A stretch of DNA of 12,303 nucleotides from the NCBI GenBank assembly GCA_900544945.1, contig UQXG01000061.1:1-12303 (forward strand), in the 5' to 3' direction. This DNA is from an uncultured Eubacteriales bacterium. GTDB lineage: Bacteria; Bacillota; Clostridia; Oscillospirales; Oscillospiraceae. The translations under genes and the position numbers were made by a program. The notes below the pieces were generated by a model that saw nothing but the letters and a program-made list of their open reading frames with translations, was not told the origin of the DNA and did not search any database. Position 1 is the first letter of the stretch; each line of letters begins with the position of its first letter. Below are positions 6,326 to 12,303 of this stretch, piece after piece.

Positions 6326-8053
6326 TCAGATGACCCAGCTCTGGCTTTCGGTCTGCAGATCCACCATGTGGGTGTACTGGCCGTTCCGGGCATAAAGTGC
6401 ATCGGGTGCACCCTGTTCGGCCACCACGCCGTCGGACAGCACCACGATTTTGTCCGCACCGGCTACGGTGCGCATCCGGTGGGCGATGATAAGAACGGTT
6501 TTGTGTTTTATGAGCCGGGAAAGAGCCTCCTGAATGGCAGTTTCGTTCTCCACGTCCAAGCTGGCGGTGGCTTCGTCCAGCAGAATGATGGGCGCGTCCT
6601 TCAGGAAGGCACGGGCAATGGAAATGCGCTGACGCTCGCCGCCGGAAAGGGCGCAGCCATTCTCGCCGATGTTCGTGTTCCACTTGTCCGGCAGCTTTTC
6701 GGCAAATTCCTCGCAGTTTGCCAGCTTTGCCGCCGCAAGGACCTCCTCGTCGGTGGCACCTTTGCGCCCCAGACGGATATTTTCCAGTATCGTATTGTCA
6801 AACAGAGTCACATCCTGAAACACGATGGAATACAGGCTCATGAGCTTTTCCGGGTCGATTCGGGAAACATCCATGCCGCCCACGGTGATGCTGCCCTTCT
6901 GGTAGTCCCAGAACCGTGCCGCCAGCCGGGAAACGGTAGTCTTGCCGCCGCCGGAGGGACCCACCAGTGCCGTGACCTCACCCTGCTTTGCGGTAAAGGA
7001 GACATCCCGCAGCACCGTCTCGCCGGAGTTGTAGGCAAAGCCCACATGGTCGAACACGATATCGCAGCCCTGATTGGTCAGCTGCTCGCTGCCGGTCTGC
7101 AGGGGAGCGTCCAGAATCTCGTTCATCCGCCCCACATTGGTGCGCATGGCAATGACCGCCGCCAGATTCTGCAACGCGCCCTGCATAGGGTCATACATCC
7201 GGGAAGCCGCCATCAGGAACAGAAACAGGGTCAGCACATCGATACTGCCCTGCACCAGCAGCACCGAGCCGGTGAGTGCCACCGATGCAATGCCCAGCTT
7301 GAGCACCATGCTCGCAGAGGACACAAACAGCGCTGTTTCCAGTTCTGCTGCGATGGACTGCTTTTCCACAGCCCGAATTTTGCCGGAAAGACCGGACAGA
7401 TAACGCTGCTCCGCATTGCTGGCTTTCAGGTCCCGGAGAGTCTCGATGTACTCCTGAATGCCGTCCGCACAGGCCATTTTCGCAGCCATGGTCCTGGCCT
7501 GCACCTTATCCTGTACCCGATAGCTGCCCACCACGATGGCAGCAGATATCGGAATGACCCACAGTGCCGCCAGTGCCATCCGCCACTCAAATGCAAACAG
7601 GCTCAGGGCAATGAGCGTGGTGGAAATAAGGGAGCCGAACAGACCGGGGATGAAGTGGGAGCAGTCCTTTTCCAGTACCTCGCAGTCTGCCATGATGGTG
7701 CTGGTCAGGTCGGCAAGGTCTCGCTTGCCGAAAAAGGACAGAGGCAGCTTCCGCAGCCGCTCCGCAAGGGTCAGGCGGCGGGTGCCGCTCTCTTTATAGG
7801 TGGTAAAATAGGTGCCGTTGTATTGGAACCATGTGGTCAGTAAAATCAATGCAAGGCAGGCAACGCATCCCAGCAGATAAAAGGTACTTTTCTCGCTCGT
7901 AGAGCCTGCCAGCAGGTCTTTTACCAGAAGATACAACAGCCCGGTGGGCAGCATGAACGCCATGTTCTGGAACGCACACGCCAAAACGCCCTTTACAAGC
8001 CCCTTTGCGCCCTCCGGGGAGCTGGCCGTGGCGTGTTGAATTTTTTCAATCAT
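6326..8053 (-). CDS. ABC transporter half, membrane and ATPase domains fused (second subunit)
   Basis: The 575-residue protein has an exporter-type transmembrane domain with about six helices (residues 20-310) and a C-terminal nucleotide-binding domain. Walker A is GPSGGGKTT (365-373), the Q-loop Gln is 413, the signature LSGGERQR is 469-476, Walker B is IILLDEATA with catalytic Glu494, the D-loop is SLD, and the switch His is 525. All ATPase residues are intact. The start at 8053 has AAGGAGG upstream and lies 3 bases after the stop of the first ABC gene. The two proteins most likely form a heterodimer. The pair resembles YbtP/YbtQ- or IrtA/IrtB-like transporters, which have an exporter fold but import ferric siderophores. 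Substrate and direction cannot be read from the sequence, and a drug or peptide exporter is possible. Confidence 0.92.
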   Translation of the reverse strand: MIEKIQHATASSPEGAKGLVKGVLACAFQNMAFMLPTGLLYLLVKDLLAGSTSEKSTFYLLGCVACLALILLTTWFQYNGTYFTTYKESGTRRLTLAERLRKLPLSFFGKRDLADLTSTIMADCEVLEKDCSHFIPGLFGSLISTTLIALSLFAFEWRMALAALWVIPISAAIVVGSYRVQDKVQARTMAAKMACADGIQEYIETLRDLKASNAEQRYLSGLSGKIRAVEKQSIAAELETALFVSSASMVLKLGIASVALTGSVLLVQGSIDVLTLFLFLMAASRMYDPMQGALQNLAAVIAMRTNVGRMNEILDAPLQTGSEQLTNQGCDIVFDHVGFAYNSGETVLRDVSFTAKQGEVTALVGPSGGGKTTVSRLAARFWDYQKGSITVGGMDVSRIDPEKLMSLYSIVFQDVTLFDNTILENIRLGRKGATDEEVLAAAKLANCEEFAEKLPDKWNTNIGENGCALSGGERQRISIARAFLKDAPIILLDEATASLDVENETAIQEALSRLIKHKTVLIIAHRMRTVAGADKIVVLSDGVVAEQGAPDALYARNGQYTHMVDLQTESQSWVI

Positions 8054-8056
8054 CTC

Positions 8057-9826
8057 TTACCCCTCCTTTGCGACCTTCCACTGCACCGAGGCCTGATAAT
8101 CCTGCCACATCCGGGCAAACAAGCCGTTCTGTGCGCACAGCTCATCCTTTGTACCGGATTCTGCAATTTGCCCATCCTGCACCACATAGATGCAGTCGGC
8201 GTTGGCTACGGTGGACAGGCGGTGTGCAATCATCAGCACCGTTTTGCCCTTGGCAAGCTGGGCAAAGGCCGCCTGTACTTTAGCTTCATTGTCCGGGTCG
8301 GCAAAAGCGGTGGCCTCGTCCAAAATCAGGACGGGCGCATTTTTCAGCATGGCGCGTGCAATGGCAATGCGCTGCTGCTCGCCGCCGGACAGATACACAC
8401 CCTTGGTGCCGATGACCGTATGGATGCCCGCCGGGAACTTCTCCACGATATCCATGCACTGTGCAGCTTTCAGTGCTGCCAGCACCTCGGCTTCGGTGGC
8501 CTGCGGCCTACCCAGACGGACGTTGTCCAGAATGCTGCCCTTGAGCAGGCGGCTGTTCTGGAACACAAAGGAAATGGTGTCCAACAGTTCTTCCTTGGGG
8601 ATATCCCGCACATCCGCTCCGCCCACCCGGACGCTGCCACTCTGCACATCAAAGAACCGGCAGACAAGGTTTGCCAGCGTAGATTTGCCGCCGCCGGAGG
8701 GGCCTACAAAAGCCACAGTCTGTCCCGGCCGGATGTCCATGGAAACGCCCCTGATAACATCCGTCTTGCCGTCATAGCTGAAATGCACATCCCGCAGCGT
8801 CACGGAGCCGTCCTGCGGGTGCTGGGGCTTGCTGCTCACCGGCACAGGCGCTGCATCCAGCACGGAATCGATCCGCTGCAGGGCATCGGCCACCACCATC
8901 TTGTTTTCGCTCATGTACATAATCTTCGTCAGCGTCAGGGAGATCACCGGCGTGATGATGATATAGAACAGCAGGTTCAGCAGAAATTCCGGTGTCACGC
9001 CGTGTGTCGTGAACAGCAGTCCGCCCGCAATCAGAAAGGCGAACACGCCGTTGACGGCGGCGGTGTAGAACATCATGGGCAGGCGCAGGTCTTTGGTGTA
9101 GGAGATGACCCACTTTTCGTACTCATCAATGGTGGCCTTGAACTTTTTGAAGGAAAACACACTCTGCCCGAAGGTCTTGACCACCGGAATGCCCCGGACG
9201 TATTCCACTGCCTCATTGGACATGGCCTCCAAGGCGTTTCCGTACTGCCGCATTTTTTCAGCCATCCGCTTGCCGGTCATGGTCGCCATGATGAGGAAAG
9301 CCAGCACCACCGGCGCAAGGCTCAGCAGACCCAACCGCCAGTCGAACGCCAGCAGCAAAACCAGCAGCCCCACCGGGGTGGCGATGGCGTTGTACTGGTC
9401 GGGCAGCTGGTGGGCCAGATAGGTCTCGGCAGCTCCGGTGCTCTCATGGATGATCTTACGCAGCTTGCCGCTGCCAAAGGTCTCGGCAAAGCCCAGCGGC
9501 AGCACCGCCAAATGCTCCGACACCGCCAGCCGCAGATTGGTCGCCACCCGGAACGCCGACAGATGGGAGCACATCAGTGCCGCAATGTAAATGAGGTAAG
9601 CCAGCACCGCAAACAGCACTGCCATCCAGCCGTAATGGGGGATGTTCACCGCCTGCGCATAGTCCGGCGCGGCGTTCAACACATCCCGCAGGATCTTCCA
9701 GATGTACACAAAGGGCACCAGTGCCACCAGTGCGCTGACCGCAGACAACACCCATGAAGCGTAGGTGAAATATCGGTAGTTTCCGGCGTAGCCCATCAGC
9801 CGGGAAAGATCAGACTGTTTTTTCAA
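8057..9826 (-). CDS. ABC transporter half, membrane and ATPase domains fused (first subunit)
   Basis: The 589-residue protein is the first half of the heterodimer. It has about six membrane helices (20-310) and a nucleotide-binding domain with Walker A GPSGGGKST (375-383), Q-loop Gln423, signature LSGGEQQR (479-486), Walker B VLILDEATA with Glu504, and switch His535. The D-loop reads FADPDNE instead of the common SALD, a variant I associate with siderophore-type members of this fold. Initiation is at TTG (9824-9826): AAGGA lies about 10 bases upstream, and the N-terminal sequence before the next ATG (residue 11) fits the family. It lies 67 bases after the lipoprotein gene, so one transcript is likely, interrupted by a hairpin. 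Confidence 0.92.
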   Translation of the reverse strand: MKKQSDLSRLMGYAGNYRYFTYASWVLSAVSALVALVPFVYIWKILRDVLNAAPDYAQAVNIPHYGWMAVLFAVLAYLIYIAALMCSHLSAFRVATNLRLAVSEHLAVLPLGFAETFGSGKLRKIIHESTGAAETYLAHQLPDQYNAIATPVGLLVLLLAFDWRLGLLSLAPVVLAFLIMATMTGKRMAEKMRQYGNALEAMSNEAVEYVRGIPVVKTFGQSVFSFKKFKATIDEYEKWVISYTKDLRLPMMFYTAAVNGVFAFLIAGGLLFTTHGVTPEFLLNLLFYIIITPVISLTLTKIMYMSENKMVVADALQRIDSVLDAAPVPVSSKPQHPQDGSVTLRDVHFSYDGKTDVIRGVSMDIRPGQTVAFVGPSGGGKSTLANLVCRFFDVQSGSVRVGGADVRDIPKEELLDTISFVFQNSRLLKGSILDNVRLGRPQATEAEVLAALKAAQCMDIVEKFPAGIHTVIGTKGVYLSGGEQQRIAIARAMLKNAPVLILDEATAFADPDNEAKVQAAFAQLAKGKTVLMIAHRLSTVANADCIYVVQDGQIAESGTKDELCAQNGLFARMWQDYQASVQWKVAKEG

Positions 9827-9855
9827 TTAAATCACATCCTTACCGTAATGCTGCT

Positions 9856-9888
9856 ATGCGCACCCGTTTGGTATGACCGGGTGCGCAT
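9856..9888 (-). other. intergenic hairpin between lipoprotein and ABC genes
   Basis: A perfect 11-bp stem, ATGCGCACCCG with CGGGTGCGCAT, encloses an 11-base loop. It starts 5 bases after the lipoprotein stop codon. No T run follows on the minus strand (AGCAGCATTACGG), so it is not a classical terminator. It may protect the upstream message or partly attenuate transcription, so that lipoprotein and transporter are made in unequal amounts. Confidence 0.7.
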
Positions 9889-9893
9889 GTGCT

Positions 9894-10610
9894 TTATTCT
9901 GCCTCAGACAAATTTTCCGTAGCAAAAAGCTCAATGACATTTTCCATGGTTGCCTGATCGTAATCCTCCGCAATCGCGGCGGCATTCCAATAGGCATAAT
10001 TGCCCTCGAACCAGCTTTGAAGATCATTCAGATCCTCTGCATAGCGGAACTCCAGATGATAGGTGGTCTCCATGGTGTCAGGTGAAAACGCAAAATAGGT
10101 AAACTCGCCGGAATTTTCATCCTCGCTCTGATAGAAGATGAAGCCGTTTTCGTTTTTCTCATCCAGCAGCTTATAGGTGTGGGAGAAAACCTCCTGTCCC
10201 TGCGCGTCCAGGCCGGTGATCGTGTGACCGTCCATCACGAACTTGTCGATGCCGCCAAGAAAATAGCAGTTGAACGCCATGCTGTCCGGATCTGCCTCGT
10301 ATTTTTCCGCAGCTTCCGGACCGTAAGGCTCCGCCATGCACATCCCCAGCAGCAGATCCGTGGTGGCCTCCGCGTTCTCCGCGCCTACCAGCGGCGCGGT
10401 GGCATCGATCCAGATATTCCGATACTCGGACTTTGACAGCTCCGGAAACAGCTCCACATAAGTGCCGCCGATGCCGGTCAGATAATCGTCGGTCGTCGTG
10501 CTCTGGTCAGCCACCGGCGGCGTCTGTTCATCTGTTTTCGTCTGGCCGCAGCCGGCAGCCGACAGCAGGCAGATCACGCAAAGCACAAAAGCAGCAAATT
10601 TCTTTTTCAT
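9894..10610 (-). CDS. ZinT-like surface lipoprotein
   Basis: The 238-residue precursor has a lipoprotein signal: MKKK, a hydrophobic core, and LLSAAGC with Cys21 as the lipidated residue. A Thr/Asp-rich linker (22-42) follows. Residues about 43-215 resemble the ZinT/YodA domain, known as a periplasmic zinc-binding protein and as the C-terminal domain of the zinc lipoprotein AdcA. Landmarks are the NCYFLGGIDKF segment, the central SHTYKLLDE, TYFAFSPDT and TTYHLEFRY, and the late FEGNYAYW. Compared with my memory of E. coli ZinT, the late histidine ligands are mostly replaced, leaving His185, so zinc binding is uncertain. AGGAGG (10617-10622) lies 6 bases before the ATG. The placement between an AraC regulator and an ABC pair suggests a role in capturing a transported metal or complex (inference). 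Confidence 0.75.
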   Translation of the reverse strand: MKKKFAAFVLCVICLLSAAGCGQTKTDEQTPPVADQSTTTDDYLTGIGGTYVELFPELSKSEYRNIWIDATAPLVGAENAEATTDLLLGMCMAEPYGPEAAEKYEADPDSMAFNCYFLGGIDKFVMDGHTITGLDAQGQEVFSHTYKLLDEKNENGFIFYQSEDENSGEFTYFAFSPDTMETTYHLEFRYAEDLNDLQSWFEGNYAYWNAAAIAEDYDQATMENVIELFATENLSEAE

Positions 10611-10631
10611 ACAGTACCTCCTGAAACTTCT

Positions 10632-10651
10632 TGGTTAGTGTCCTCTAACCA
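10632..10651. promoter_or_regulatory. 20-bp inverted repeat, candidate operator
   Basis: TGGTTAG (10632-10638) and CTAACCA (10645-10651) are perfect inverted arms separated by six bases. The repeat covers the predicted transcription start and first 20 bases of the lipoprotein-ABC message. It could be a repressor site or a 5' RNA stem. The half-site GGTTAG resembles that of DtxR/IdeR iron repressors, but those use a 1-bp gap, so the identity of the binder is open. Confidence 0.5.
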
Positions 10652-10657
10652 CCGCGT

Positions 10658-10686
10658 ATTCTAACATGATTCGCGTTTTCAAACTA
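10658..10686 (-). promoter_or_regulatory. probable promoter of the lipoprotein-ABC unit
   Basis: On the minus strand TGTTAGAAT gives an extended -10 (TGn plus TAGAAT, 10658-10663). At 17 bp upstream lies TAGTTT (10681-10686), a poor -35 that coincides with the stop codon of the AraC gene. A poor -35 is usual at promoters that need an activator, which would fit control by the AraC protein encoded just upstream. Confidence 0.5.
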
Positions 10687-11670
10687 CTCCGTTTTGGTTT
10701 CTATGCTCCGTTTTACTGCATTCGTTTTATCAGCGCGATAGCGGGACGGTGTCTTCCCGTACCGCTTTTTAAAGCTCTCCGAAAATTTGCTGGCGTTGTC
10801 ATATCCTGCGTGCTGGGCGATCTCTGTAATAGGCTTCCTGCTGCGAACCAGCTCCACCGCTGCTTGCTCCAGATGATATTCTTTGATATAGCGGTAAACT
10901 GGCACACCATAGACCTGCTTAAACAGCTTTTGCAGGTGGGACACCGACATCTCATGCTCCGCTGCCACTTGGGCAAGAGACACATATCCCTCCCGGTTCG
11001 TCAGCAGATGATCCCGGAGATGGTGTGCCAGTGCCGTCTGCTCGGCAGAGCAATACGGATCCGCAGCACGTTCCTGCGGAATGCGGCCCAGCAGCAGCAT
11101 CAGCTCCAGAACCTTCAACTGCAAAAAGCCGCGCTCTGCGTAGGAGGCGCTTTCATAAAGCTCACGGAATACATGCTCGCAGCGCGGACCGGCGGGGCCG
11201 ACCATATACCACTTGCTGCCCAGAAGATTCTGCTTGAGCGCGGTAAAGTCTATGGGAAATGCCGGAGCATTCAGACGTATCCAGTGTCCTGCGGCTGCGG
11301 GGTCGATTTCGAGACAAAGGCCCTCGTAATAGCCAAGCGGAAAGTGTGACTCCGACTTTGTCCCGTGCAGCCCATCGTAGCAGCTGATCGCCATGTCTCC
11401 CGGTTTCAGCAGAACATGACTGCGCATGGAAAAGCTGGTTTCGAAGCGTCCGTTGATGCAGAAGTTGACTTCCAGCACGCCGACCTGTGTGCGGATCTCC
11501 GTATACGATCCCATTTCCAGCTGCATCAGCATCACGCTCACGCCGTCAAAGATCCGAAAACAGTGAATTTCTCCGTTTCCGTCGGCGTTTTCAAAGCCGC
11601 CTGTCTGACCGATCGGGCAGGAACCGATATTGGTTTCGTCATGGTAAGTAATGTGAACGATGGTCAACAC
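10684..11670 (-). CDS. AraC-family transcriptional regulator (PchR/YbtA-like)
   Basis: The product is 328 residues if the GTG at 11670 is used. The N-terminal part (about 30-135) reads as a cupin-like sensor domain with LEVNFCINGRFE and LLKPGDMAIS, a layout I associate with PchR-type regulators that sense ferric siderophores. The C-terminal AraC DNA-binding domain has two helix-turn-helix units: VSLAQVAAEHEMSVSHLQKL (from about 230) and ITEIAQHAGYDNASKFSESF, ending KRYGKTPSRYR (about 281-312). GGAG (11678-11681) lies 7 bases before the GTG. An ATG 8 codons upstream (11694) lacks such a site, and a TTG directly after the GTG is also possible. It probably activates the lipoprotein-ABC unit that starts 73 bases downstream. 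It lies 46 bases behind the hydrolase gene and may be co-transcribed with it. Confidence 0.9.
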   Translation of the reverse strand: MLTIVHITYHDETNIGSCPIGQTGGFENADGNGEIHCFRIFDGVSVMLMQLEMGSYTEIRTQVGVLEVNFCINGRFETSFSMRSHVLLKPGDMAISCYDGLHGTKSESHFPLGYYEGLCLEIDPAAAGHWIRLNAPAFPIDFTALKQNLLGSKWYMVGPAGPRCEHVFRELYESASYAERGFLQLKVLELMLLLGRIPQERAADPYCSAEQTALAHHLRDHLLTNREGYVSLAQVAAEHEMSVSHLQKLFKQVYGVPVYRYIKEYHLEQAAVELVRSRKPITEIAQHAGYDNASKFSESFKKRYGKTPSRYRADKTNAVKRSIETKTE

Positions 11671-11716
11671 CGCCTTTCTCCAATGGAATGCCATGCGCCT
11701 GTGCCGATGCCGGCGT

Positions 11717-12303
11717 TTACTCCGTGCTCGTCCATGTGTGGATGGCTGCGCTCACGCGGCGGTCAATATCCTGGCGTGTCTGTCTGCACGCTTCCGGAAA
11801 CTGCTTTGCTGCCTGAAATGCCAGACGGACGAAGAGACCTGCTCCCACAGGCAGCATGATCTTCAGCATTCCCTCCGGGAAAACAAAGTGGGTACCGTGG
11901 GCATAAACCGCCGTCTCAACCTCGCATTCATGGGGCTTTTCCTCAAGGCGCTTTTCCATGCGGTGGATGTATCTGGCGGCATCCCACAGCACGTCGTCCT
12001 CCGCTCCGATGAGCAGCAGCTTGTCATGGATGTTCTCGACGGGAATATACTCCTCCGGCTCGATCGGGTGCGCCGCCTCGGAATCGTCAAACAGCTTGCG
12101 GGAGTTTACCATATCGCCGGTGCGTTTGCTCTCGGCGGCGATACAGTGCCAATAGTCCGGGTGCTGATAGCAAAACGGCATATAGGGCAGCGGTTTGCCT
12201 GCGTAGGAAAACAGCGATTCGCCCTCGACCGGCCACTCCTTGCAGCCGTCCTTTTTGCCCTGCATGAACCCCTGCCACACAAAGTCGCTGGGTGTCATTG
12301 CAA
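11717..12303 (-). CDS. BAAT/acyl-CoA thioesterase-like alpha/beta hydrolase, C-terminal part
   Basis: The frame is open to the right edge of the window, so the 5' end of the gene is missing; the methionine at 12298 (followed by TPSDFVWQG) is internal to the family pattern. The visible 195 codons match the C-terminal domain of acyl-CoA thioester hydrolases and bile acid-CoA:amino acid N-acyltransferases: SDFVWQG, then SYAGKPLPYMPF, then LLLIGAEDDVLWDA with the catalytic Asp, and YAHGTHFVFPE with the catalytic His (probably the second His). The nucleophile lies outside the window. In bacteria the substrate of these proteins is mostly unknown; related proteins are often annotated as thioesterases or dienelactone-hydrolase-like enzymes. 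Whether it belongs functionally with the AraC-lipoprotein-ABC genes is unclear. Confidence 0.82.
   Translation of the reverse strand, partial: AMTPSDFVWQGFMQGKKDGCKEWPVEGESLFSYAGKPLPYMPFCYQHPDYWHCIAAESKRTGDMVNSRKLFDDSEAAHPIEPEEYIPVENIHDKLLLIGAEDDVLWDAARYIHRMEKRLEEKPHECEVETAVYAHGTHFVFPEGMLKIMLPVGAGLFVRLAFQAAKQFPEACRQTRQDIDRRVSAAIHTWTSTE

Noticed and set aside
6201..6683. A 160-codon minus-strand frame beyond the end of the second ABC gene
   Set aside because: It overlaps the ABC ATPase domain in another frame and runs through the bidirectional terminator, with no family features.
6368..9757. Long plus-strand open frames (491 and 574 codons) opposite the two ABC genes
   Set aside because: Their products are rich in His, Gln, Arg and Gly without domains, as expected from antisense reading of GC-rich genes. 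The ABC genes carry complete motifs on the other strand.
10632..10651. DtxR/IdeR iron box
   Set aside because: The half-sites are similar, but the gap is six bases instead of one, so the centre spacing does not fit that family. It is kept only as an unidentified operator candidate.
1..12303. CRISPR array, insertion sequence or attachment site
   Set aside because: No regularly spaced repeats, no transposase or integrase coding, and no paired terminal repeats were seen on reading both strands.

Overview
The window looks like chromosomal DNA of a GC-rich, strictly anaerobic Gram-positive bacterium of the Clostridia, most likely an Oscillospirales-type gut organism. The reasons are strong AGGAGG-type ribosome binding sites, a class III (oxygen-sensitive) ribonucleotide reductase, a lipoprotein signal, GTG and TTG starts, and a Cys-rich protein of a type I associate with clostridia. 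This placement is inference from gene content and style, not from a marker gene.

Left part (1-3311). A gene-free leader of about 300 bp precedes ccdA, a thiol-disulfide electron carrier of the membrane. It overlaps by ATGA a 54-residue membrane-anchored peptide that looks like the N-terminus of a thioredoxin-like partner without its catalytic domain. Converging on this pair are two minus-strand genes, each followed by a hairpin terminator: galM (aldose 1-epimerase) and, downstream of it, a 271-residue protein with 19 cysteines and unknown function.

Middle (3312-6325). A compact divergent promoter region serves galM (leftward) and nrdD (rightward). The nrdD promoter carries two inverted, nearly identical 16-bp NrdR-type boxes 32 bp apart, so repression by NrdR is predicted. 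nrdD is intact, but its activase gene nrdG is not in the window. The 510 bp after nrdD contain no convincing gene. They hold a series of hairpins, one of them similar to dispersed palindromes of this bacterial group, a relic-like frame broken by one amber stop, and a bidirectional terminator.

Right part (6326-12303), all on the minus strand. Read in transcription order: the C-terminal part of a BAAT/acyl-CoA thioesterase-like alpha/beta hydrolase (cut by the window edge), an AraC-family regulator with a GTG start, a ZinT-like lipoprotein, and a heterodimeric ABC transporter whose two half-transporters each fuse membrane and ATPase domains. A 20-bp perfect inverted repeat lies at the predicted transcription start of the lipoprotein-ABC unit, and an 11-bp hairpin sits between lipoprotein and transporter. 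The regulator resembles PchR/YbtA, the transporter resembles the siderophore-type YbtPQ/IrtAB group, and the lipoprotein resembles a metal-binding fold with altered ligands. The most interesting reading is therefore a metal or metallophore uptake locus. That reading is inference. Export of a peptide or drug cannot be excluded.
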